A DNA stretch of 6,057 nt from Bacillota bacterium (lineage in GTDB: Bacteria > Bacillota > Peptococcia > Peptococcales > Peptococcaceae), in the NCBI GenBank assembly GCA_023443145.1, contig JAEZVS010000096.1, positions 1-6,057 on the forward strand. Direction: 5' to 3'. Shown piece by piece: positions 1 to 6,057 of the stretch. Under the pieces are notes generated by a model that was not told the origin of the DNA, did not search any database, and worked only from the letters and a program-made list of their open reading frames with translations. Positions within the stretch are counted from its first letter, which is position 1, and each line of letters starts with the position of its first letter. The translations under genes and the position numbers were made by a program.

Positions 1-737
1 TCTTTATACCCAATGGCCTGCATTGCTCGGTCAGATAAAGACAAACCGCGATTTTTTAATTCGTTCACTTCATCGATCAGGCCTTCCTCCAACATAGCAT
101 CCACTCTTGATTCAATTCTTTTATAAAGTTGCTCTCGATCCATTGTTAGTGCGTAAGCGCGCATGCGATAGCGCGGATGAGCATATTGTGCACGCATATC
201 ATGATGTTGTGAAAACAATTTTCCGGTGATTTGAATGACTTCGAGAGCACGCACAATTCGCTTTTGATCAGATGGACTGATTTTTTCTGCCGCTTGAGGA
301 TCTTTTTCTTGCAACAAACGATAGTAATATTTCAGTCCCTTATTGGCGATGCCTTCTTCCAGTTCAGTGCGCACTTCATTTGATTCACCTACTTCAGAAA
401 AGTGATAATCGTAAAGCAGCCCATTCACATAAAGGCCTGTGCCGCCACATAAAATAGGCAAATGCCCCCGACTGTTGATTTGGGCTATTGAATTGGCAGC
501 ATCCCGCTTGAAATCAGAGGCCGTATAACCTATTTTCGGATCCGCCACATCAATGAGGTGATGTGGTATTTCTGCCATTTCGTCTTTTTTTATTTTTGCA
601 CTGCCAATATTCATGCCCTGATAAACTTGTACCGAATCTCCGGATATGATTTCTCCTTTAAGGGCTCGGGCCAATTTTAAACTAAGGCTGGTTTTTCCGA
701 TGGCGGTCGGTCCCACCAAAACAAGCAGTTTGTTCAT
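1..737 (-). CDS. miaA: tRNA dimethylallyltransferase MiaA, 3' end missing (runs off the left edge)
   Basis: MiaA transfers a dimethylallyl group from DMAPP to N6 of adenosine 37, beside the anticodon of tRNAs reading UNN codons (i6A, usually later thiomethylated by MiaB); it is cytosolic. I translated it by hand from the ATG at 737 and see 245 codons of a family usually about 300-315 residues long, open at the window edge. Motifs seen: P-loop GPTAIGKT (9-16), DSVQVY (34-39, where many homologues have DSMQVY), HHLIDV (59-64), GGTGLY (98-103), SDQKRIVRALEV (156-167), and the late conserved AMQAIGYK (238-245) at the edge. The start is supported by an AGGAGG four bases upstream and by the P-loop lying at the usual distance from the N terminus. 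It follows mutL by 8 bases in the same operon, an arrangement known in many bacteria. The missing part is the last 60 or so residues. No frameshift is visible. Confidence 0.96.
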   Translation of the reverse strand, partial: MNKLLVLVGPTAIGKTSLSLKLARALKGEIISGDSVQVYQGMNIGSAKIKKDEMAEIPHHLIDVADPKIGYTASDFKRDAANSIAQINSRGHLPILCGGTGLYVNGLLYDYHFSEVGESNEVRTELEEGIANKGLKYYYRLLQEKDPQAAEKISPSDQKRIVRALEVIQITGKLFSQHHDMRAQYAHPRYRMRAYALTMDREQLYKRIESRVDAMLEEGLIDEVNELKNRGLSLSDRAMQAIGYK

Positions 738-741
738 AAAA

Positions 742-747
742 CCTCCT
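742..747 (-). promoter_or_regulatory. Shine-Dalgarno of miaA, overlapping the mutL stop codon
   Basis: On the minus strand the sequence reads TAGGAGGTTTTATG. The TAG is the mutL stop, and its last two bases form the first two bases of AGGAGG. Spacing to the miaA ATG is four bases, a little short. Termination on mutL and initiation on miaA therefore share the same bases, which suggests translational coupling (inference). Confidence 0.8.
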
Positions 748-2716
748 AGTGATCTTTTTCCGGATAACTTCCCCGTTTAAATAAATGATATAAATCATTC
801 ATGGTGATCTTTGTGATAATGGGCCGACCATGGGGACAGGTATGCGGATTTTTTAATTGACTAAGATCTTTCAGCAGTTTTTTCATTTCATCCTGGCTTA
901 AGGGCCAGTTTGCTTTCACAGCACCTTTACATGAGGCTGTAGTCACCACTTTATCCCTTATATCGCCCATGGTGAGATGAGGCTGATTTTCTAATGAATC
1001 AATTAGATCAAGAATAAACTCCTGGTGATTATTGATCTCGTACAAAATCACCGGTAAGCCTTTTAATTCGTAATGTCTGCCATCAAGATGCGCCATGATA
1101 ATACCCAAATCACGCAATTTAAAAATGTGCGCCGTAAAGCTTGATTCTTGAGCAGGCGTCAAAGTGATGGACACCGGCACAGCCAGCATTTGAATATCGA
1201 TGTGCTTTTCTTCTTCTAAACGTTTGTATTTATCATACAGCAGCCGTTCATGGCAGGTGTGCTGGTCAATAATATACAGAGCATGTTTGTTTTGCGCCAA
1301 TATAAACGTATTGTTCAGCTGACCGATAATGGAAAGATCTTGTATATCGTGAATGTTGATATTTTGAGATAGATCTTCTGAAAAGTCATAATGTAAAAAG
1401 CCTCGGCCATCATCCAACACACTCAAAGGACTTGCAGGCACTTTTTCATGAGTATCACATTTATTATTGCTTGCTGTATATATATGAGATGAATCACAAT
1501 CATCAGCTCTGTGAAAAGAAAACGACGTATCTTTTACCGGTTGGGAAAGCCGTTCGGAAAAATCAAATGTTTGCTCACGGCCCTCACTATATTTGTTCAT
1601 TTTCTTAGATAATGTTGCTCTATCAAAAAGAACAGAAGATTGCTCATAAGTATCAACCGTCGGTTCCTCCACAAAAATGGCCTCATCGGCTTCATGCTGA
1701 ACGTCCAGCTGCACCGCTACCTTACTCTGCCAAATGGCATCACGCAGCGCATCTAAAAGCGTATCACGAAAACGGTTCAATTGAGTAAGCTTCACTTTTG
1801 TTTTTGCCGGATGCACATTGACATCAATTGTCTCCGTAGGCACAGTTAAATGGAGCAATGCAACAGGGAATCTTCCTTTGGGAATATAGCCTTCATATGC
1901 CTGTTCAACAATAGAAGAAAGCTCTTTGTTCTTCACCAGGCGCTGGTTTACAAATAAAGTCAATTGGTTCCTGTTGTTTCGTGTAAACGTAGCGTCAGCC
2001 AACCAGGCTTCTACAAAGGTATTGGTGGAAATCTCCAAGCGCTTTAAATGAATGATGTGGCCATTCATTTCGCTTCCGTAAAATAGAGCCATGCGGCTTT
2101 CAACATCATTGTAACCTGCCGTGTGAAAAACCACTTTCTTATCATTTATGATTTTAAAATCAATGTGGGGATAAATTAAAGTATAGCGGGCCAGCATATC
2201 AAAAGCCAAGTGAAACTCTTGGTTTGGCGTTTTTAGAAATTTTCGACGAGCAGGCACATTGAAAAAAAGGTTATTGACTTCAATAGTGGTTCCTTTTTCC
2301 GGTGAAGTTTGAGTAAGCTGATAAGCCGTATTGGGATTTTTTTCAAAGAGCCAAGCAGGCTCATCTTTGCTTTGTCCACTGAGCGCTTTTATTTGAGAAA
2401 CCACCGCTATGCTGGCCAATGCTTCTCCTCGAAACCCAAAGCTCTGAAGTGCAAACAAATCATTAAAATCAGAGATTTTACTGGTGGCATGCCGTTGAAA
2501 TGCCAAAGGCAAATCTTCTTTGGACATGCCGGATCCGTTGTCTGTGACGGCAATTTTCCGTATACCACCTTGCTCAAATTGAAAGACAATTTCTGTGGCG
2601 CCAGCATCAATTGCATTCTCTAACAGTTCCTTAGCTACAGAAACCGGTCGTTCGATGACTTCGCCGGCAGCAATTTTATCTGCTGTATGAGGGTCCAATA
2701 CATGAATTTGAGCCAT
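746..2716 (-). CDS. mutL: DNA mismatch repair protein MutL, endonuclease type
   Basis: MutL couples mismatch recognition by MutS to strand cleavage; this version should itself nick the daughter strand. Numbered from the ATG at 2716 (656 residues), the N-terminal GHKL ATPase shows KELLEN (29-34; E30 general base, N34 metal ligand), DNGSG (59-63), GFRGEA (94-99), FFNVPARR (151-158) and VNVHPAK (299-305, ATP-contacting Lys). A polar, acidic linker (about 335-455) carries no recognisable domain. The C-terminal dimerisation and nuclease domain shows DQHTCHERLLYD (484-495), beta-clamp-like QMLAVP (509-514), SCKGAVKAN (595-603), CPHGRP (627-632) and FKR (646-648). The metal motif departs from consensus DQHA(x)2E(x)4E by Ala to Thr and by the final Glu to Asp. 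Start: ATG at 2722 overlaps the mutS stop (ATGA), but ATG at 2716 is preferred because a weak SD lies six bases upstream and the N terminus then matches the usual MutL beginning. Confidence 0.97.
   Translation of the reverse strand: MAQIHVLDPHTADKIAAGEVIERPVSVAKELLENAIDAGATEIVFQFEQGGIRKIAVTDNGSGMSKEDLPLAFQRHATSKISDFNDLFALQSFGFRGEALASIAVVSQIKALSGQSKDEPAWLFEKNPNTAYQLTQTSPEKGTTIEVNNLFFNVPARRKFLKTPNQEFHLAFDMLARYTLIYPHIDFKIINDKKVVFHTAGYNDVESRMALFYGSEMNGHIIHLKRLEISTNTFVEAWLADATFTRNNRNQLTLFVNQRLVKNKELSSIVEQAYEGYIPKGRFPVALLHLTVPTETIDVNVHPAKTKVKLTQLNRFRDTLLDALRDAIWQSKVAVQLDVQHEADEAIFVEEPTVDTYEQSSVLFDRATLSKKMNKYSEGREQTFDFSERLSQPVKDTSFSFHRADDCDSSHIYTASNNKCDTHEKVPASPLSVLDDGRGFLHYDFSEDLSQNINIHDIQDLSIIGQLNNTFILAQNKHALYIIDQHTCHERLLYDKYKRLEEEKHIDIQMLAVPVSITLTPAQESSFTAHIFKLRDLGIIMAHLDGRHYELKGLPVILYEINNHQEFILDLIDSLENQPHLTMGDIRDKVVTTASCKGAVKANWPLSQDEMKKLLKDLSQLKNPHTCPHGRPIITKITMNDLYHLFKRGSYPEKDH
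2046..2070. repeat. Perfect 9-bp inverted repeat inside mutL
   Basis: The plus strand reads AAATGAATG (2046-2054), a seven-base loop, then CATTCATTT (2062-2070), its exact reverse complement. It lies within the mutL coding sequence, in the ATPase domain region encoding EMNGHIIHLK. The stem is AT-rich and no T-tract follows, so it is not a terminator. By my rough count a window this size would show about one such repeat every other time by chance. Confidence 0.4.
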
Positions 2717-2718
2717 AA

Positions 2719-5325
2719 TCATCCCTGACTTTCTAATATGTTTCTCGCTTTAGCTTGCCATTTGATAAATGAATTTAAAAGTTCACCCACCGATAATTTT
2801 TCAACATCGGTACTCGCAAGAGCACTTATAAAGGTGGCGTATGACTCTAGCTGTCGTGCCATATCAATCGCCTGCTGATCGATTGATGGAGAAAAACTTT
2901 CCTTCTCTTTCTCCAAATACCGTAAAACATCATCAGCCATATTGAGTACAGAATTGGGCAAACCGGCCATCTTAGCCACATGCACACCATAGCTTTTATC
3001 GGTAGCACCCGGCACAATACTGTGCATAAAGATAACATTACGATCTTCTTCTTTCACTTTAACCGAGTAGTTTACAATACCCGGTTCTTCCTCTGCGAGA
3101 ACAGTCAGTTCATGATAATGTGTTGCAAAAATTGTAAAACATTTGATGGTGTCATTGATATAGCGTGTGATGGCATATGCGATGGAAAGTCCATCGTAAG
3201 TACTGGTGCCCCGTCCCACTTCATCTAAAATGACCAAACTGTCAGCAGTCGCATTATTTAAAATATTAGACACTTCATTCATTTCAACCATGAATGTACT
3301 CTGGCCGCTGGCCAGATGGTCATTGGCACCAATACGCGCAAATACGCGGTCAAACACGCACATTTCTGCTTGCTCGGCCGGAACAAAAGAGCCCACTTGC
3401 ATCATGATAACCGCTAGAGCAATACTCCGACAATATGTGCTTTTACCACTCATATTTGGGCCTGTAAGAATAATAAAGCGGCCTTCTTGCTTATCAAAAA
3501 CGCATGTATTGGCTGTAAAAGCGCCATCCAGAAGGGTACGCTCTACAATCGCATGTCGCAGACCTTTAATATGAAAGTCGCCTTCACTTATCTTTGGTTT
3601 GACATAATGATACTCCAACGCACACTTGGCCAGACTCATATAGACATCCATATGAGCAATTCGGTGACTGGTGGATAAAATACGAGGTATATAAGCTAAA
3701 AGCTTTGTCATGACAAGCATGAACTGTTCATATTCAAGATCTTTTAGACGCTCTGAGGCCCCAATCATTTTGGTTTCCATTGCTTTTAGTTCATCTGTAA
3801 TATAGCGTTCGCTGTTAGCCAAAGTCTGCTTACGTTGATAATCTGAAGGAACCCGTTCATAATGTGATTTGGTCACGTCAATAAAATAGCCAAAAACTTT
3901 ATTATATCCAATCTTTAAATTCTTGATGCCGGTACGAGAACGTTCTCTTTCTATAAAATCGTTGATCCAGCTTTCTCCGCTGGATACCAATTGACGCAAT
4001 TCATCGATCTCTTCATGCCAACCTTCCTGTATGATGCCGCCATCTCGCACACCAAATGGCGCATCATTAGAAATAGCCGCTTCCAAAAGTTGATACGCAT
4101 CGTCTAATGTGTCGAATCCGATAGAAAGAGTCATTAAAGCATCACTTTGGAATGATTGCATCGCTTTTTTTATATCCGGAAGCAACGCCAGTGCTTTTTT
4201 TAAGGCAATCAAATCTTTTGGATTGGCTGAACGGTAAGAAATTCTGGAGGCAATGCGTTCCAAATCGGCCATATCCTTTTGAAACAAAGCCGTAAGCACT
4301 TCTCGATCCATATGTCTTTCATACAATTCAGCTGTTGCATTCAGGCGTTGTTCGATGTCTTGTTTTTTTGTCAAAGGGTGTTCCAGCCAGCTGCGTAAAA
4401 GTCGTTTGCCAAAGGCTGTCTGTGTACGATCCAGAATTTGATATAAAGTAGGACTATCATCGTAATGACTGGACGGTTCAGTTATTTCAAGGTTTCTACG
4501 CGTCGCGCGATCTAAAATCATGCGATCATCCAAACGATACAAACTCAAATTTGTGATATTTCGAGGCTTGTGGTGCTGCATGGTTTGAATATAGTCCAAA
4601 AGAGCACCGGCAGCTGAAACAGACAAACCGAATGACATCTTGTCTTCCAATCCGAGAGCCGATAAGCTTTGTACCTCAAAATGTTTTTTTAAAAAACGTT
4701 CTGCATCCGCGTACTGAAAAGCAAAGCTAAAATGTCCATTCAATTGCGGCTTAGGTGCCATATCCAGGTTCTTCATCGCTTCCATGATGACTTCGTCGCC
4801 TTCGTCTACAACAACTTCAACGGGATGGTAGCGATCCATCTCATTAAGTGCCTGAGAAAAAAAACAAGGCTCACTTACCAAGAATTCACCTGTAGATGTA
4901 TCGGCTATGGCAACGGCATAAACATCTTTTTTTCGTACAATGGCCGCCATGTAATTGCTGTCTTTTTTCAGATATTTATCATCAATGAACATACCTGGCG
5001 TAATAACTCGGACCACATCACGCTTCACCAAACCTTTAACACTTTTGGGATCCTCCATTTGTTCACAAATGGCCACTTTTTCACCGGCAGCTATAAGTTT
5101 AGCAATATAGGTATCAGCAGAATGAAAAGGCACACCACACATGGGAACGCGTATTCCTTCGCCGCCATCACGAGCAGTCAAAGCAAGACCCAAAATTCGA
5201 CTGGCGCGCTCGGCATCCGGACCGAACATTTCATAAAAGTCACCCAGTCGATAAAATAAAATCTCATCTTGATACTGCTCTTTTATATGATCATATTGTT
5301 TAAACATGGGTGTTGTGCCCAACAT
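2719..5325 (-). CDS. mutS: DNA mismatch repair protein MutS
   Basis: MutS is the ATP-dependent clamp that recognises base mismatches and small loops behind the replication fork and recruits MutL. Numbered from the ATG at 5325 (868 residues; family about 850-880), the N-terminal mismatch-recognition domain begins TPMFKQY and contains F30-Y31-E32 in GDFYEMF, the Phe that stacks on the mismatch and the Glu that contacts it. A connector domain follows (about 125-245), then the helical lever and clamp region (about 260-560). The ABC-type ATPase has Walker A GPNMSGKST (622-630, K628), signature STFMVEM (676-682), Walker B LVILDE (D701, E702) and THYHEL (735-740). The C-terminal tail keeps the final helical region, but the usual clamp-binding QLSLF-like motif is replaced by QQAIDM (817-822). 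A longer frame opens with TTG at 5331; the ATG at 5325 has the better-placed SD. It lies between mutS2 and mutL, joined by 12-base and near-zero junctions. Its homopolymer tracts are listed separately. Confidence 0.98.
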   Translation of the reverse strand: MLGTTPMFKQYDHIKEQYQDEILFYRLGDFYEMFGPDAERASRILGLALTARDGGEGIRVPMCGVPFHSADTYIAKLIAAGEKVAICEQMEDPKSVKGLVKRDVVRVITPGMFIDDKYLKKDSNYMAAIVRKKDVYAVAIADTSTGEFLVSEPCFFSQALNEMDRYHPVEVVVDEGDEVIMEAMKNLDMAPKPQLNGHFSFAFQYADAERFLKKHFEVQSLSALGLEDKMSFGLSVSAAGALLDYIQTMQHHKPRNITNLSLYRLDDRMILDRATRRNLEITEPSSHYDDSPTLYQILDRTQTAFGKRLLRSWLEHPLTKKQDIEQRLNATAELYERHMDREVLTALFQKDMADLERIASRISYRSANPKDLIALKKALALLPDIKKAMQSFQSDALMTLSIGFDTLDDAYQLLEAAISNDAPFGVRDGGIIQEGWHEEIDELRQLVSSGESWINDFIERERSRTGIKNLKIGYNKVFGYFIDVTKSHYERVPSDYQRKQTLANSERYITDELKAMETKMIGASERLKDLEYEQFMLVMTKLLAYIPRILSTSHRIAHMDVYMSLAKCALEYHYVKPKISEGDFHIKGLRHAIVERTLLDGAFTANTCVFDKQEGRFIILTGPNMSGKSTYCRSIALAVIMMQVGSFVPAEQAEMCVFDRVFARIGANDHLASGQSTFMVEMNEVSNILNNATADSLVILDEVGRGTSTYDGLSIAYAITRYINDTIKCFTIFATHYHELTVLAEEEPGIVNYSVKVKEEDRNVIFMHSIVPGATDKSYGVHVAKMAGLPNSVLNMADDVLRYLEKEKESFSPSIDQQAIDMARQLESYATFISALASTDVEKLSVGELLNSFIKWQAKARNILESQG
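2723..2727 (-). promoter_or_regulatory. Weak Shine-Dalgarno of mutL within the end of mutS
   Basis: The minus strand reads CAGGGATGATTATGGCT. CAGGG directly abuts the first ATG (2722), which leaves no spacer, but stands six bases ahead of the second ATG (2716). This favours 2716 as the mutL start. The site is much weaker than those of mutS and miaA, so mutL translation probably relies on ribosomes finishing mutS, whose TGA is at 2721-2719 (inference). Confidence 0.55.
4684..4696 (-). repeat. T6A7 double homopolymer in mutS with a slippery T_TTT_TTA phase
   Basis: The coding strand reads CGT TTT TTA AAA AAA CAT (R-F-L-K-K-H, MutS residues 210-215). The run holds T_TTT_TTA, and then A_AAA_AAA, both in the X_XXY_YYZ phase that permits -1 ribosomal slippage. 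A -1 shift would reach a TGA at 4678-4676, giving a MutS fragment of under 220 residues. Whether slippage occurs cannot be judged here; no strong downstream stimulatory structure was identified. Confidence 0.45.
4857..4864 (-). repeat. T8 homopolymer tract in mutS coding sequence
   Basis: The coding strand has eight consecutive T bases across TGT TTT TTT TCT (C-F-F-S, MutS residues 154-157), the longest mononucleotide run I found in the window. A one-base insertion or deletion here would frameshift MutS in the connector domain, upstream of the ATPase. Confidence 0.6.
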
Positions 5326-5332
5326 ATGCAAC

Positions 5333-5339
5333 CCTCCTT
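5333..5339 (-). promoter_or_regulatory. Strong Shine-Dalgarno of mutS, overlapping the mutS2 stop codon
   Basis: The minus strand reads TAAGGAGGGTTGCATATG. The TAA is the mutS2 stop (5340-5338), and AAGGAGG starts within it. Seven bases separate AAGGAGG from the ATG at 5325, which is ideal, whereas the TTG at 5331 sits only one base downstream. The site therefore decides the mutS start in favour of ATG 5325. Confidence 0.85.
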
Positions 5340-6057
5340 ATTTTAAAGCGACAACGGTGACACCATCGCCACCTTCTTCAATCCGGCCGTTTCTATAACT
5401 TGCTACATGAGCATGTTGTTTAAAATGTTCTTGAATACCTTTACGTAACGAGCCGGTACCTTTTCCATGAATAATTTGAACTTCCTTCAAGCCAATCAAA
5501 AAAGCATCATCCAGATATTTATCCACCAATGTCAGTGCTTCATCTAAGTATTTGCCACGTACGTCGATTTCAGGTGAAAGAGAGCGGACGGTAGGTGAAT
5601 TGGTTTTCTTAGATCGCGTGCCACGATCTCTTGTATGATCATTTTGTTGTGCACCTTCCACTTCTTCTAAAGAGACGGCGATTTTCATAATACCTGCTTG
5701 TACGTGAATTATGCCGTTTTTATTGGGCACTTCTGTAACCATTGCATTTTGACGATATTTCTTCAAATAAACCGTATCCCCTACTTTAATTTTTTGAGGG
5801 TTTAATCGATTAACATGGACGTCATCTGTCGCATTCTCACGGAGTTGAGCCGCTTTTCCTGATAAATTTTTTCTTAGCTCTTGCAAATTGGTCTGTTCGT
5901 TCAGTCCGCTTTTTCGTAAAGCTTTAATCTCCTTAGCAGCATGCTCAGCCGTCATACGGGCCTCGCTTATTATATCTGCCGCTTGTAACCGAGCTTGATT
6001 AAGAAGGCTTTCTTTTTGTTGAATAATCTTTTCTCTCGTGCGATGTATATCTTGTTC
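5338..6057 (-). CDS. mutS2: MutS2 family protein, C-terminal part only (5' end beyond the right edge)
   Basis: MutS2 is a MutS paralogue without the mismatch-recognition domain; homologues suppress homologous recombination by acting on branched DNA, and in Bacillus MutS2 also acts on collided ribosomes. The reading frame is open to the window edge, giving 239 residues of a protein usually near 780-800, so the ATPase core is not visible. The visible part starts with a charged coiled coil rich in Glu, Lys, Gln and Ala (about 1-75), then a KOW-like beta segment (VGDTVYLKKY at 92-101, through about 134), a polar linker (about 135-160) and a complete Smr domain (about 163-239). In the Smr domain I see EIDVRG (163-168, equivalent to the LDLR motif), IIHGKGTGSLR (195-205) and the ending GGDGVTVVALK. 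The ATG at 5955 is internal, since conserved coiled-coil sequence continues in frame upstream of it. It is first among the visible genes of the operon, and its stop overlaps the mutS ribosome binding site. Confidence 0.93.
   Translation of the reverse strand, partial: EQDIHRTREKIIQQKESLLNQARLQAADIISEARMTAEHAAKEIKALRKSGLNEQTNLQELRKNLSGKAAQLRENATDDVHVNRLNPQKIKVGDTVYLKKYRQNAMVTEVPNKNGIIHVQAGIMKIAVSLEEVEGAQQNDHTRDRGTRSKKTNSPTVRSLSPEIDVRGKYLDEALTLVDKYLDDAFLIGLKEVQIIHGKGTGSLRKGIQEHFKQHAHVASYRNGRIEEGGDGVTVVALK

Noticed and set aside
784..799. Small inverted repeat AATGAT-ATAA-ATCATT near the mutL 3' end
   Set aside because: Six-base AT-only-rich arms inside coding sequence, no T-run and no nearby promoter elements; within chance expectation.
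2309..2623. A 104-codon plus-strand open frame opposite the mutL ATPase domain
   Set aside because: It is antisense to the strongly conserved GHKL motifs of MutL, with no recognisable domain; it is explained by coding constraint on the other strand.
3300..3316. GC-rich hairpin TCTGGCC-GCT-GGCCAGA
   Set aside because: It falls on codons for the conserved LASGQS stretch before the MutS signature, has no following T-tract and sits mid-gene, so it is not a terminator; protein constraint explains it.
3206..3574. A 122-codon plus-strand open frame opposite the MutS Walker motifs, with smaller ones nearby
   Set aside because: It is antisense to the most conserved part of MutS; the translation is Ser/Thr/Arg-rich without domain features.
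4732..5259. A 175-codon plus-strand open frame opposite mutS
   Set aside because: It lies wholly antisense to the conserved N-terminal part of MutS, its translation resembles no family I know, and I see no good SD. It is a shadow of the real gene.
5338..5955. A free-standing Smr-domain protein starting at ATG 5955
   Set aside because: The frame stays open to the window edge through a further 34 codons of coiled-coil sequence typical of MutS2, and there is no SD before 5955, so this is the tail of a longer MutS2.
1..6057. A hidden defence system, mobile element, CRISPR array or RNA gene
   Set aside because: Nearly every base lies in four housekeeping genes with intact motifs; the gaps total a few dozen bases and I saw no direct-repeat array, tRNA-like fold or insertion signature.

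Overview
The window is one densely packed bacterial operon read entirely from the minus strand. In transcription order it holds the 3' part of mutS2 (cut at the right edge), complete mutS, complete mutL, and the first four fifths or so of miaA (cut at the left edge). There are no RNA genes, mobile elements, CRISPR arrays, promoters or terminators that I can support. No gap between genes exceeds about a dozen bases.

Layout from right to left. Positions 6057-5338 encode the MutS2 tail: coiled coil, KOW-like segment and Smr domain. Twelve bases separate it from the best mutS start (ATG at 5325). MutS has every canonical motif (F-Y-E mismatch reader, Walker A, signature, Walker B). The mutS stop overlaps or abuts the mutL start (ATGA at 2722-2719, or ATG at 2716). 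MutL is the endonuclease type, with the metal-binding DQH..E and CPHGRP motifs, so strand discrimination probably does not use MutH and Dam methylation. The mutL stop codon lies inside the miaA Shine-Dalgarno sequence. MiaA is the tRNA A37 dimethylallyltransferase, and its linkage to mutL is seen in many bacteria.

The organism is most likely a low-to-moderate GC member of the Bacillota (Firmicutes). It has a MutS2, an endonuclease MutL and strong AGGAGG-type ribosome binding sites. The genus cannot be read from this sequence; a Negativicutes-like lineage is only a guess.

Functionally, MutS finds mismatches and recruits MutL, which nicks the daughter strand. MutS2 is not a mismatch repair protein; it acts on recombination intermediates and/or collided ribosomes. 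MiaA modifies tRNAs that read UNN codons. This is mainly a housekeeping locus, and I found no evidence for a new biological system. Points worth a second look are the mutS2-mutS-mutL-miaA arrangement, an altered MutL metal motif, an apparently eroded beta-clamp motif in MutS, an excess of 7-8 base homopolymers in mutS, and start-codon choices for mutS and mutL that change the annotation.
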